Source: an uncultured Gammaproteobacteria bacterium (GTDB lineage Bacteria > Pseudomonadota > Gammaproteobacteria > GCA-001735895). From it: DNA of 49,912 nucleotides. The notes below the pieces were generated by a model, which searched no databases, was not told where the DNA came from, and saw only the letters and a list, made by a program, of their open reading frames with translations. How positions within the stretch are numbered: position 1 is the stretch's first letter; every line of letters starts with the position of its first letter. A program made the position numbers and the translations under genes. The DNA lies in NCBI GenBank assembly GCA_947260025.1, contig CAMYON010000012.1, positions 1 through 49,912 of the forward strand. Reading direction: 5' to 3'. Below, one piece after another: positions 9,082-16,850 of the stretch.

Positions 9082-10001
9082 CGGCTCTGCAACCCGAGAC
9101 CGGTTTTCAGTTCGGTCAGCATGTCGTCGTCGGTGGCGATATCGATCAGGAACAGGCCGAGTTCCCGGCACAGCCGTTCCAGCGCCTGCAGGTGCTCGTC
9201 GTAGCGTTCCTGGTAGCGCGCACGCAGCCGCTTGCTCGAAGTGTCGATATCGAGGTTGTCGACGCCGTCGGTAAGGCGGTAATAGCCGCTATCGGGCAGC
9301 CTGCGCTCGAACGGGTCATAGGTATGAATCATGACCACGTCGTTGTGCCGCGCCAGCTCTACCAGCTGCGCGCGACAGTCCGCGTCGACGAAACGGAAAT
9401 CGCTGAACAGGATGACCAGGCTGCCCGGACGCGTCACCTGGCGCAGGCGCATCAGCGCCCTGAGGCCGGTTTTCGGATCGTGCTCGACGCTATCGTCTCG
9501 CTCCCAGGCGGGGTGGGCGACCAGTTGCTGGATGAAATTGAGTACCTTGTGCTTACCGCGCGCCGGGCGCGATTCGATATGCTGCTGCTCGGAAAACACC
9601 AGGTAGCCGAGGCGGTCGCCGTGCTGCACGCTGCTCCAGGCCAGTAGCGCGGAGAGTTTCGCCGCCAGCACCGATTTGAAGCAGGTCCGGGTGCCGAAAA
9701 ACATCGACCGCGACAGGTCCAGCCATAATAACACCGGGCGTTCGCGTTCCTCGCGGTAAATCTTGGTATGAGTTGTGCCGCTGCGCGCGGTGACGCGCCA
9801 GTCGATGGCTCGAATATCGTCACCCGGCTGGTAGGGGCGCGATTCGTGGTACTCCATGCCGCGACCGCGCAAGGCCGACAGGTGTCCGCCCGCCATCTGT
9901 GCCTTGACCGTGTTCGATAGCAACGGCAGGCCGAGCGCGTCACGATTCAGGCCAATCAGGGTGGACTGCTTAACGCGGACGATGTCGTCGCCTGTTTCCA
10001 T
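9078..10001 (-). CDS. DUF58 domain protein of the MoxR operon
   Basis: This is a soluble 307-residue DUF58 protein. The DUF58 signature 'YQPGDDIRAIDWRVTARSG' lies at about 57-75. A VWA-like fold follows with a MIDAS-like DLSRS (Asp95, Ser97, Ser99). No membrane helix is seen, which fits the short cytosolic DUF58 subgroup. It starts 12 bp after the moxR stop and overlaps the DUF4381 gene by four bases. DUF58 proteins are thought to link the MoxR ATPase to the membrane VWA proteins. That role is inferred from the family. Confidence 0.9.
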   Translation of the reverse strand: METGDDIVRVKQSTLIGLNRDALGLPLLSNTVKAQMAGGHLSALRGRGMEYHESRPYQPGDDIRAIDWRVTARSGTTHTKIYREERERPVLLWLDLSRSMFFGTRTCFKSVLAAKLSALLAWSSVQHGDRLGYLVFSEQQHIESRPARGKHKVLNFIQQLVAHPAWERDDSVEHDPKTGLRALMRLRQVTRPGSLVILFSDFRFVDADCRAQLVELARHNDVVMIHTYDPFERRLPDSGYYRLTDGVDNLDIDTSSKRLRARYQERYDEHLQALERLCRELGLFLIDIATDDDMLTELKTGLGLQSR

Positions 10002-10013
10002 GACCTGCCCCGC

Positions 10014-10979
10014 TTAAGGCACGGCGACCCGCGCCAGGATTTCATCGATGCAGCTATCGGCAGTCCTGCCTTCGGCCTCGGCCTCGAAACTGAGGATGAT
10101 GCGATGACGCAGCACGTCGGGCGCGATCAGCTGGATATCTTCCGGCACCACGAAATCCCGATTGTCGAGCCAGGCGTAGGCGCGCGCGCATCGGTCCAGC
10201 GCCATGGTGGCACGCGGGCTGGCGCCGTGCTGAATCCAGCCGCCGAGTTCCTCGCCGTAGCGACTCGCGCTGCGTGTGGCCAGCACGATTTCGATAATGT
10301 AATCCTCGAGGCTTTCGTCGAGATGAATCTCGAGCACCGCGTCGCGCGCGTCGAGCAGGCTTTGCTGGCTGATCACCGCGGCGGGCGGCGGGCTGCTATC
10401 GAAACTGGAGCGCGCTTCGTCGCGAGTTAGCGCAAGAATCGATTTTTCATCCGTGCCGGACGGGTAGTCGACGCGCACGTGCATCAGAAATCGATCGAGC
10501 TGCGCCTCCGGCAGCGGGTAGGTGCCTTCCTGTTCGAGCGGATTTTGCGTCGCCATCACGAGAAAGATTTGCGGCAGCGGGTACGTCTCGGTGCCGACGG
10601 TAATCTGGCGTTCGGCCATGGCCTCGAGCAGCGCCGATTGCACCTTGGCCGGGGCGCGATTGATTTCATCCGCGAGGATCAGGTTATGGAACAGCGGGCC
10701 GCGCTGAAACTTGAAACTGCCGTCCTGCGGGCGGTAAATCTCGGTGCCGGTCAGGTCGGCGGGCAGCAAGTCCGGGGTGAACTGCACGCGATGGAAATCA
10801 CCCTCGATACCCTCGCCCAGTACCTTGATCGCACGCGTCTTGGCAAGCCCGGGCGCGCCTTCGACCAGTAAATGACCGTCCGCGAGAATCGCGATCAGCA
10901 AGCGATCGATCAACCCCTGTTGACCGATAATCTTGGAACTTATCGCCTGCTTTAAATTCAATATTTCCTGTTGTGACAA
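10014..10979 (-). CDS. moxR: MoxR family AAA+ ATPase
   Basis: This is a 321-residue MoxR-type AAA+ ATPase with Walker A GAPGLAKT (41-48), Walker B LILADEIN (100-107) and sensor-1 MATQNP. The family block 'QEGTYPLPEAQLDRF' carries the arginine-finger region. MoxR ATPases act as chaperones that assemble or insert metal cofactors in complexes with VWA proteins. The start is TTG at 10979. A Shine-Dalgarno-like GAGAGG seven bases upstream supports it, and no ATG fits the family N-terminus better. This is the first gene of the bat operon, so the promoter should lie in 10980-11077. Confidence 0.93.
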   Translation of the reverse strand: MSQQEILNLKQAISSKIIGQQGLIDRLLIAILADGHLLVEGAPGLAKTRAIKVLGEGIEGDFHRVQFTPDLLPADLTGTEIYRPQDGSFKFQRGPLFHNLILADEINRAPAKVQSALLEAMAERQITVGTETYPLPQIFLVMATQNPLEQEGTYPLPEAQLDRFLMHVRVDYPSGTDEKSILALTRDEARSSFDSSPPPAAVISQQSLLDARDAVLEIHLDESLEDYIIEIVLATRSASRYGEELGGWIQHGASPRATMALDRCARAYAWLDNRDFVVPEDIQLIAPDVLRHRIILSFEAEAEGRTADSCIDEILARVAVP

Positions 10980-11077
10980 GAATAAACCTCTCAGCCGGGT
11001 AATAATTTCAATGAAGCGCGCATCCAGCGCAGATTAGAGTATAAATCCGGGGCAAAGTTTACCCGATTCGGGGGTAT

Positions 11078-11719
11078 TTAAGGAAGCAGGTGGCCGGTTT
11101 TGATCCAGATGACGGTTTCTTCTTCGACATAGGGGTAATGTTCGCTGTTATGAGGGTAGCGAATCCAGGTGCCGGCCGGGTACTCGCCGTACTCATCGAA
11201 CAGGGTGCCGGATAATACGAACACTTCTTCGCCGCCAAAGTGCTGGTGCTGATCGTAACGCGCGCCGGCGGGCCACTTGTAGAGGGCCACCATTTCGGTT
11301 TCGTAGTAGTAAAGCGGCATCACCCTGACGTCGTTTTCGCCCGGCAGCCAGGCGGTCGAATTGGTGTCGATGCGCAGGCTGATATCGTCGAGAGGATCGA
11401 ACTGGTCGAGCTTGACCAGCAGCTCGCAGCCCTGTTCGCTGAAGGGTGCATGCGAAGAACCGGGCGGGTTGCGAAGATAGGTGCCGGCGGGATAGTCGCC
11501 GTTTTCATCCGAAAACACGCCGTCGAGTACGAAGATCTCTTCGCCTTTCGGGTGCGGGTGCGACGAAAAGTGCGAATTCGCGTCGTAGCGCACGACGCTG
11601 GTGGTATGTCCATGCTCGGCGGCTTCGCGCGCCAGCGGCTTGCGCCATACACCCGACATCGGGCTCGCCTCCCACTCCATCTCGGCGGTGTTGACTATCA
11701 CGATTTTGTCGAACTGCAT
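11078..11719 (-). CDS. Tandem-cupin protein, ChrR-like cupin domain
   Basis: This protein of about 213 residues is made of two cupin halves of the ChrR-type anti-sigma cupin family. Half one carries HPHPKGEEIFVLDGVF and 'YPAGTYLRNPPGSSH'. Half two carries HQHFGGEEVFVLSGTL and 'YPAGTWIRYPHNSEH'. Each half has the His/Glu metal ligands, so two metal sites are likely. It lacks the zinc-binding anti-sigma domain of true ChrR and no ECF sigma gene is adjacent, so an anti-sigma role is doubtful. ATG 11719 gives a start that matches the cupin, while ATG 11728 would add three residues. Neither has a clear ribosome site. Substrate and role are unknown. Confidence 0.8.
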   Translation of the reverse strand: MQFDKIVIVNTAEMEWEASPMSGVWRKPLAREAAEHGHTTSVVRYDANSHFSSHPHPKGEEIFVLDGVFSDENGDYPAGTYLRNPPGSSHAPFSEQGCELLVKLDQFDPLDDISLRIDTNSTAWLPGENDVRVMPLYYYETEMVALYKWPAGARYDQHQHFGGEEVFVLSGTLFDEYGEYPAGTWIRYPHNSEHYPYVEEETVIWIKTGHLLP

Positions 11720-11919
11720 ATTCAGCATGATGCGAAATTTACAAATTCTGCTGCGTCGGTGCAACCGACAGTTTCACATAAACTCAAAAAGTATAGACCG
11801 CCCAAAAAACGATTGTCTCCCAAAATTTTTCGCCGCATAACGCTGATGTTCTGATCGCGCCTATCAGGTGGCTTCATCGGCACCAGCTACGAAGTCTTTT
11901 TGTTCCCTGGCCGTCGGAG

Positions 11920-12046
11920 GCCGGTTTGCGCTCCAGGCGCAACCGGCACTCGTACCTCCTTGTACTCGAGCGCCGCGAGTGCAAGGCACTTTTTGCAGCG
12001 AAGGCGCGAGCGTACGAATAGTACGTGAGCGTCTCGTTGCAAAAAG
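11920..12046. repeat. Structured non-coding element with nested inverted repeats
   Basis: Several inverted repeats crowd this interval. GCCGGTTTGCGC (from 11920) faces GCGCAACCGGC (ending 11947) with one bulge. CTTTTTGCAGCGA (11989-12001) faces TCGTTGCAAAAAG (12034-12046) with 12 of 13 pairs. Inside that stem, two GTAC blocks flank GAATA (12012-12024). Short open frames cross it on both strands but have no protein-like character. It looks like a dispersed structured repeat; I do not recognise the family. Confidence 0.55.
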
Positions 12047-12081
12047 TAACGCCGCAATCGCCGCGCGCAGCAGGCCAGGAC

Positions 12082-12109
12082 AAAAAAAAGCAGCCCAACC
12101 GGGCTGCTT
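12082..12109 (-). terminator. Strong intrinsic terminator on the minus strand
   Basis: A perfect 9-bp stem lies at 12088-12096 and 12101-12109 (AAGCAGCCC / GGGCTGCTT, loop AACC). On the minus strand it is followed by eight T residues (12089 down to 12082). This is a textbook Rho-independent terminator. No open reading frame of clear coding type ends in front of it; pntB ends 325 bp upstream and has its own hairpin. Confidence 0.85.
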
Positions 12110-12215
12110 CAAGTTCGGATCCAGAAACTCCCTGAACCCTGGTGCGTCAGCCTGTGCCGATGAAACCTGAAAGCACTGAGCCGAACAACCATACCGTAAA
12201 CGGTAAGGGCACCGG
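12082..12215 (-). ncRNA. Candidate small RNA ending at the intrinsic terminator
   Basis: This is a putative minus-strand transcript of about 130 nt, bounded at its 3' end by the terminator at 12082-12109. It can form a hairpin TACCGT-TT-ACGGTA (12192-12205) and a closing stem pairing GGTGC (12209-12213) with GCACC (12141-12145). A weak promoter may lie just upstream: TTGACT at 12241-12246, 16 bp, TACGTT at 12219-12224. The 5' end is a guess. It matches no RNA family I recognise (not tmRNA, 6S, SRP, RNase P or a known riboswitch). Alternatively it is the 3' end of pnt readthrough RNA. Confidence 0.4.
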
Positions 12216-12397
12216 AGAAACGTATTCAACTGCGATTTTGAGTCAAGGAAGCCCGTTGTGAATCACCCAAACGAGTGAAATTTACCTGAATTCAGGCATT
12301 TAGAGTGAAAACTGAGAACCAGTTCCGGTCAGTCGAAGCGCCAGCTTGCCGCGCCCGGACGCGTCAAAATGGAAAAGTTTGGCGTAAAGAGTCATGA

Positions 12398-12420
12398 ACC
12401 CCGCGGCCGAACCGCGGGGT
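12398..12420 (-). terminator. Hairpin directly downstream of pntB
   Basis: A perfect 9-bp GC stem (ACCCCGCGG at 12398-12406, CCGCGGGGT at 12412-12420, 5-nt loop) begins 15 bp past the pntB stop. The T-run after it is poor, so termination may be partial. Confidence 0.6.
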
Positions 12421-12434
12421 AAAGACGGGAAAAC

Positions 12435-13823
12435 TTATATTGCCTGCGCCAGCGCGTCGAGGGTTTGCTTGGCGTCGCCGAACAGCATGCGCGTGTTTTC
12501 CTTGACGAACAGCGGGTTGTCGACCCCGGCGTATCCGGCCGCCATGCCGCGCTTCAGCACCACCGTGGTCTTACCTTTCCAGACCTCCAGCACCGGCATA
12601 CCGGCGATCGGGCTGTCGGCATCTTCCTGCGCCAGCGGGTTCACCGTATCGTTGGCGCCAACCACGATGGAGACGTCTATGTCGGGAAAGTCGTCGTTGA
12701 TCTCGTCCATTTCGAAAACGATGTCGTAGGGCACCTTGGCTTCCGCCAGCAGTACGTTCATATGCCCGGGCATGCGCCCCGCCACCGGGTGGATGCCGAA
12801 ACGAACGTTGATACCCTTGTTGATCAGGGTTTTGGTGATTTCGGCGATCGCGTGTTGCGCCTGCGCGGTCGCCATGCCGTAACCCGGCACCACCATGATT
12901 TCCTTCGCGCCGTTGAGCAGATCCGCCATCGCCGGGATGTCGATGGTTTGCACTTCGCCCTCGATACTGGCGCCGGCGGAAGAGCCGCCCGAGGTGCCGA
13001 AGCCGCCAGCGATTACGCTGATGAAATGACGGTTCATCGCGCGGCACATGATGTAACTCAGGATTGCGCCGCTGCTGCCTACCAGCGCGCCGGTGACGAT
13101 CAGCAAGTCGTTGGACAGCATGAAGCCGGTCGCTGCCGCGGCCCAGCCGGAATAGCTGTTCAACATCGAAATCACCACCGGCATGTCGGCGCCACCGATC
13201 GCGGCCACCATGTGTATGCCGAACAGCAGCGCGATCACGGTCATCGCCAGCAGCAGCAATACGGCCCGGTCATGATCGACGGTCCCGACGAACTCGACCG
13301 CGATCACCATCACGCCAATAAACATCGCCAGGTTGAGCCAGTGGCGCGCCGGCAGCAGCATCGGCTGACCGCCGATCATACCGCTGAGCTTGCCGTAGGC
13401 AATCACCGAGCCGGTGAAGGTCAACGCACCGATCGCGATACCGATATAGACCTCGATTTCATGAATGGTTTTCTCGACCCCGGTGTACTGAATCGTCGGG
13501 TCCATGAAATTGGCGAAACCGATCAATACCGCGGCGAGACCGACCAGGCTGTGCAGGATCGCGACCAGTTCCGGCATCTGTGTCATCTGCACCCGACGCG
13601 ACAGGACAAAGCCAATGACGCCGCCGACGATCATGATACCGATCAGCACCTCGTGATGCTGGGTGACAAAGGCGGCAATGGTGACCACTACCGCGATGAT
13701 CATACCGATGATGCCGAACAGGTTACCGCGACGCGCGGTATCGTTGGTACTCAAACCGCCGAGCGCGAGGATAAACAGCGCCGCGGCGCCGAGATAGGAA
13801 ACGGTAATCAGGCTGGGAGACAT
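12435..13823 (-). CDS. pntB: NAD(P) transhydrogenase subunit beta
   Basis: This is the 462-residue beta subunit of the proton-translocating transhydrogenase in the inner membrane. The complex couples proton influx to hydride transfer from NADH to NADP+. The N-terminal half (about 1-265) has eight or nine membrane helices. The C-terminal domain III binds NADP(H): '[18 protein letters not shown]' is the nucleotide loop, and [18 protein letters not shown] and [10 protein letters not shown] are further family signatures. Length matches Escherichia coli PntB. It starts 6 bp after the pntA stop, so the two are cotranscribed. A hairpin follows the stop. Confidence 0.97.
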   Translation of the reverse strand: MSPSLITVSYLGAAALFILALGGLSTNDTARRGNLFGIIGMIIAVVVTIAAFVTQHHEVLIGIMIVGGVIGFVLSRRVQMTQMPELVAILHSLVGLAAVLIGFANFMDPTIQYTGVEKTIHEIEVYIGIAIGALTFTGSVIAYGKLSGMIGGQPMLLPARHWLNLAMFIGVMVIAVEFVGTVDHDRAVLLLLAMTVIALLFGIHMVAAIGGADMPVVISMLNSYSGWAAAATGFMLSNDLLIVTGALVGSSGAILSYIMCRAMNRHFISVIAGGFGTSGGSSAGASIEGEVQTIDIPAMADLLNGAKEIMVVPGYGMATAQAQHAIAEITKTLINKGINVRFGIHPVAGRMPGHMNVLLAEAKVPYDIVFEMDEINDDFPDIDVSIVVGANDTVNPLAQEDADSPIAGMPVLEVWKGKTTVVLKRGMAAGYAGVDNPLFVKENTRMLFGDAKQTLDALAQAI

Positions 13824-13829
13824 CGTTTA

Positions 13830-15416
13830 CTACCCCTTGAACATTTGCAACATGCGTTGCGTCACTGAAAATCCACCGACGATGTTGATGCAGGTAATGA
13901 ACAACGCGATCCCCGAGAGAATGTAAATCAGGCTGCTGGAACTCGATATCTGGGTCAGCGCGCCGAGCACGATAATACTGCTGATGGCATTGGTTACGCT
14001 CATCAACGGCGTGTGTAGCGACGGGCTAACGTTCCAGATCACCATGTAACCGATGAAACACGACAGCACGAACACGGTGAAATGCGCCATGAAAGATGGC
14101 GGTGCAACCTGCCCCAGGCCAAACAGCGCAAGCCCCGCAACGATGACGGGAAACCAGGCACTTTTTAGGTACTGGCCAATTTTGGAGAGTCCGGTTGCCT
14201 CTTCCGGCGCCTTTGCCTGCTCCGCTTCGGGCTTGATTGCCTGCCCGCCGAAGCTCGGTTTGCGCTCGGCGCCAACCGCGATCTGCGGTGGCGGCCAGGT
14301 AATTTCGCCCTGCTTGACGACGGTTGCGCCGCGGATGACTTCGTCTTCCATGTCAACCACGATATTGCCGTCTTTTTCCGGATTCATTTCCATGATCAGG
14401 TTGTAAACGTTGGTGCCGTAGAGCTGACTCGACTGGGTCGCGAGGCGGCTGGGCAGGTCGGTGTAACCGACGACATGAACACCATGGCTATCGACTATCT
14501 CGCCCGGTACCGTGGCTTCGCAGTTACCGCCCTGCTCGGCGGCGAGATCGACGATAACGCTGCCGGCGCGCATGGTTTTGACCATGCCGTTGGTAATCAG
14601 CTTGGGCGCCGGTTTGCCGGGAATCAGCGCGGTCGTGATAATCACGTCGACCTCGTAGGCCTGGCGCGCGAACAGCGCCATTTCAGCCTCGATGAACTCC
14701 TTGCTCATGACCTTGGCGTAACCGCCCTCGCCGGTGCCGTCTTCCTCGAAATCGAGTTCGAGAAACTCGGCGTCCATACTCAGGATCTGGTCTTTGACCT
14801 CGGGCCGGGTATCGAAGGCGCGTACGATCGCACCCAGCGATTTGGCGGCGCCGATAGCGGCCAACCCGGCAACGCCGGCGCCGATGACCAGCACCTTGGC
14901 GGGATCGACCTTGCCGGCCGCGGTTATCTGCCCTGAAAAGAAACGGCCAAAGTGGTTGGCGGCCTCGATCACGGCGCGGTAACCGCCGATATTCGCCATC
15001 GAGCTCAACGCATCGAGTTTTTGCGCGCGTGAAATCCGCGGAATACTGTCCATTGCCAGCGCGGTGACCTTGCGCGCGGCAAATTGCTTCAGCAAATCCT
15101 CGTTTTGCGCGGGCCAGAGGAAGCTGATCAGGTGGGCACCTTCCGACATCAGCTCGATTTCATGTTGTCCCAGATCCCCGTTGAACTCGGGCGGGCGCAC
15201 CTTGATGACAAGGTCCGCACTCCAGGCGCCTGCGGCGTCTTTAGCGATGCTGGCGCCGGCTTCCTTAAAAACATCGTCGTTGATGCTCGCATTGGCACCG
15301 GCACCCGACTCGACGACTACTTCGAATCCGGCCGCGATCAGTTTCACCACTATTTCGGGAGACGCGGCAACGCGCTTTTCCCCGGGATGAATTTCTGCGG
15401 GTATACCTATAATCAT
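13830..15416 (-). CDS. pntA: NAD(P) transhydrogenase subunit alpha
   Basis: This is the 528-residue fused alpha subunit. Domain I (about 1-380) binds NAD(H), with the Rossmann stretch VLVIGAGVAGLAAIGAAKSL and the mobile loop region 'GYTDLPSRLA'. A charged linker (about 385-420) leads to four C-terminal membrane helices (about 430-525). Many bacteria split this subunit into PntAA and PntAB; here it is one chain, as in enterics. The start ATG at 15416 gives the canonical N-terminus MIIGIPAEIHPGEKRVAASP. The upstream region is shared with the divergent pta gene and holds a perfect palindrome at 15490-15510, a likely operator. Confidence 0.97.
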   Translation of the reverse strand: MIIGIPAEIHPGEKRVAASPEIVVKLIAAGFEVVVESGAGANASINDDVFKEAGASIAKDAAGAWSADLVIKVRPPEFNGDLGQHEIELMSEGAHLISFLWPAQNEDLLKQFAARKVTALAMDSIPRISRAQKLDALSSMANIGGYRAVIEAANHFGRFFSGQITAAGKVDPAKVLVIGAGVAGLAAIGAAKSLGAIVRAFDTRPEVKDQILSMDAEFLELDFEEDGTGEGGYAKVMSKEFIEAEMALFARQAYEVDVIITTALIPGKPAPKLITNGMVKTMRAGSVIVDLAAEQGGNCEATVPGEIVDSHGVHVVGYTDLPSRLATQSSQLYGTNVYNLIMEMNPEKDGNIVVDMEDEVIRGATVVKQGEITWPPPQIAVGAERKPSFGGQAIKPEAEQAKAPEEATGLSKIGQYLKSAWFPVIVAGLALFGLGQVAPPSFMAHFTVFVLSCFIGYMVIWNVSPSLHTPLMSVTNAISSIIVLGALTQISSSSSLIYILSGIALFITCINIVGGFSVTQRMLQMFKG

Positions 15417-15489
15417 GATAACTAGCCCCTGTTAGTCTTTGCCGCCCGAGACCCCGACGGCAGCAAATTGCGAATCAATATACTTGAGA

Positions 15490-15510
15490 TTTGGTATATT
15501 GTATACCAAA
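15490..15510. promoter_or_regulatory. Perfect palindrome between pntA and pta, probable operator
   Basis: TTTGGTATA (15490-15498), spacer TTG, TATACCAAA (15502-15510) form a perfect 9-bp inverted repeat 74 bp upstream of pntA and 129 bp upstream of pta. A TTGGT...ACCAA dyad resembles GntR/FadR-type sites, although the spacing differs from the PdhR site. No matching regulator gene is next to it. Confidence 0.55.
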
Positions 15511-15638
15511 CCCAGTTCCACCCAGATCGTGCTCCGTCCAGCTACCATTTAACCGTTGCCGTAGACAGTCCCACACGATAAGTGCATCATTCTGCACCAG
15601 TTCCCTATCCCTGGTTATCCGATTTTTCGATTCCTATC

Positions 15639-16634
15639 ATGCAGTTTTTAGATTCCATCCTGGAAAAGGCCCGCGCTCATCGCCAGACCATCGTGCTCGC
15701 CGAGGGCGAAGACCTGCGCGTCATAGCCGCGGCCCAGCGCGCCCACGTTGACGGAATCGCCAATTGCATACTCGTCGGCAACCGTACGGCCATCCTGCAA
15801 CAGGCCGAAGCGTCAGGGTATGATTTGAGTGACATTAGAATCGAAGACCCGAGCGCTTCACAATACCACCAAAGATATAGTGAAGCACTGTGGCAATTGC
15901 GCAAGCACAAGGGCATGTCGCGGGAACAGGCGCAGCAGCAGGCGCTGGACCCATTGTGTTTTGCCGACCTGATGCTGAAAGCCAACCACGCCGACGGCGC
16001 CATTGCCGGCGCGGTTTACACCACCGGCGACCGCGTGCGCTCGGCGCTGCAGATCGTCGGCGTGATGCCAGGGTTCAGCTCGGTATCGAGTTTTATGTTG
16101 ATGCTGTTCGAAGCCGAGCATCACCAGCCGAAACGGGCGATGATTTTTTCCGACTGCGGGCTGATCGTCGATCCCGACGCCGAGCAGCTGGCCGAGATCG
16201 CGGTGGCGGCGGCAAACTCGGCACGCCAGTTGATCGACGACGAACCGCGCGTTGCAATGCTGTCTTTTTCCACCGACGGCAGCGCCAATCACCCGCTGGT
16301 GGACAAGGTGCGGCAGGCGACCGAACTCGCGCGCCGGCAAATGCCAGGCGTCGCGGTGGAGGGCGAAGTCCAGCTCGACGCCGCGATCGTGCCCGCGATT
16401 GCAGCGCAAAAAATCGAGGATTCGCGTATCGAAGGTCGCGCCAACGTGCTGATTTTTCCCGATCTCGACGCCGGTAATATCGGTTACAAGCTGACCCAGA
16501 GATTCGGCGGGGCGACCGTGATCGGTCCGATTTTGCAGGGGCTCAACCGCCCGGCCAACGATTTATCGCGCGGCTGCAGCACCGACGACGTCTACAACCT
16601 GATCGCGCTGACCGCGGTACAGTCACGGGGATAG
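15639..16634 (+). CDS. pta: Phosphate acetyltransferase (short form)
   Basis: This is a 331-residue phosphotransacetylase that interconverts acetyl phosphate and acetyl-CoA. It consists only of the PTA/PTB catalytic domain, without the DRTGG and BioD-like N-terminal domains of the roughly 700-residue enteric enzyme. Family blocks are [15 protein letters not shown] near the start, [21 protein letters not shown], '[13 protein letters not shown]' and [20 protein letters not shown] take ATG 15639, which matches the family N-terminus; a GTG at 15582 would add 19 residues of no match. No ackA is nearby. Short Pta enzymes commonly accompany Xsc in taurine and sulfoacetaldehyde users, and xsc lies at 34555 in this window, so it probably captures the acetyl phosphate made by Xsc. 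Confidence 0.93.
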   Translation: MQFLDSILEKARAHRQTIVLAEGEDLRVIAAAQRAHVDGIANCILVGNRTAILQQAEASGYDLSDIRIEDPSASQYHQRYSEALWQLRKHKGMSREQAQQQALDPLCFADLMLKANHADGAIAGAVYTTGDRVRSALQIVGVMPGFSSVSSFMLMLFEAEHHQPKRAMIFSDCGLIVDPDAEQLAEIAVAAANSARQLIDDEPRVAMLSFSTDGSANHPLVDKVRQATELARRQMPGVAVEGEVQLDAAIVPAIAAQKIEDSRIEGRANVLIFPDLDAGNIGYKLTQRFGGATVIGPILQGLNRPANDLSRGCSTDDVYNLIALTAVQSRG

Positions 16635-16655
16635 GACGTCCCAGGTTCCTTCGAA

Positions 16656-16727
16656 GGGGTCAGAGTAAAAATATCGGGATTGGCGCGGCAGGCGGGAAGA
16701 TCATGGCGATATTTTTGGTCTGACCCC
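16656..16727. repeat. 72-bp hairpin repeat, unit a
   Basis: The unit opens with GGGGTCAGAGTAAAAATATC and closes with the near-complement ending GGTCTGACCCC; the arms pair at 19 of 21 positions. It is the first of two units between the convergent ends of pta and the kinase gene. The same family recurs at 16768, 34239, 34336, 22245 and 36433. The look is that of REP/BIME elements mobilised by tyrosine-type (RAYT) transposases; no such transposase is in the window. Confidence 0.85.
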
Positions 16728-16767
16728 AACCGTCCCGACGGCTGGATACCCGGGGTCATGGATACAC

Positions 16768-16839
16768 GGGGTCAGACCAAAATTGTCGGGAGCATCATTC
16801 TATTGACTCAAACCCGACCGACAATTTTGCTCTGACCCC
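16768..16839. repeat. 72-bp hairpin repeat, unit b
   Basis: The second unit lies 40 bp after unit a. Arms GGGGTCAGACCAAAATTGTC... and ...ACAATTTTGCTCTGACCCC pair at 21 of 22 positions. Together the two units make a composite bounded by TTCGAAGGGGTCAG and CTGACCCCTTCGCAG, the same outer borders as the composite at 34183-34412. Confidence 0.85.
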
Positions 16840-16850
16840 TTCGCAGGGAA

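Noticed and set aside
11078-11719. ChrR anti-sigma factor with a partner ECF sigma
   Set aside because: Both halves are cupins, the zinc anti-sigma domain is missing and no sigma gene is adjacent.
11864-12229. A 121-codon frame over the structured interval after pntB
   Set aside because: It runs through inverted repeats and the intrinsic terminator, and its translation looks like repeat-derived peptide, so I treat the region as non-coding.
12465-13868. A 467-codon plus-strand frame over pntB
   Set aside because: Antisense shadow; composition rich in His, Arg and Asp is typical of reverse frames, and pntB is certain.
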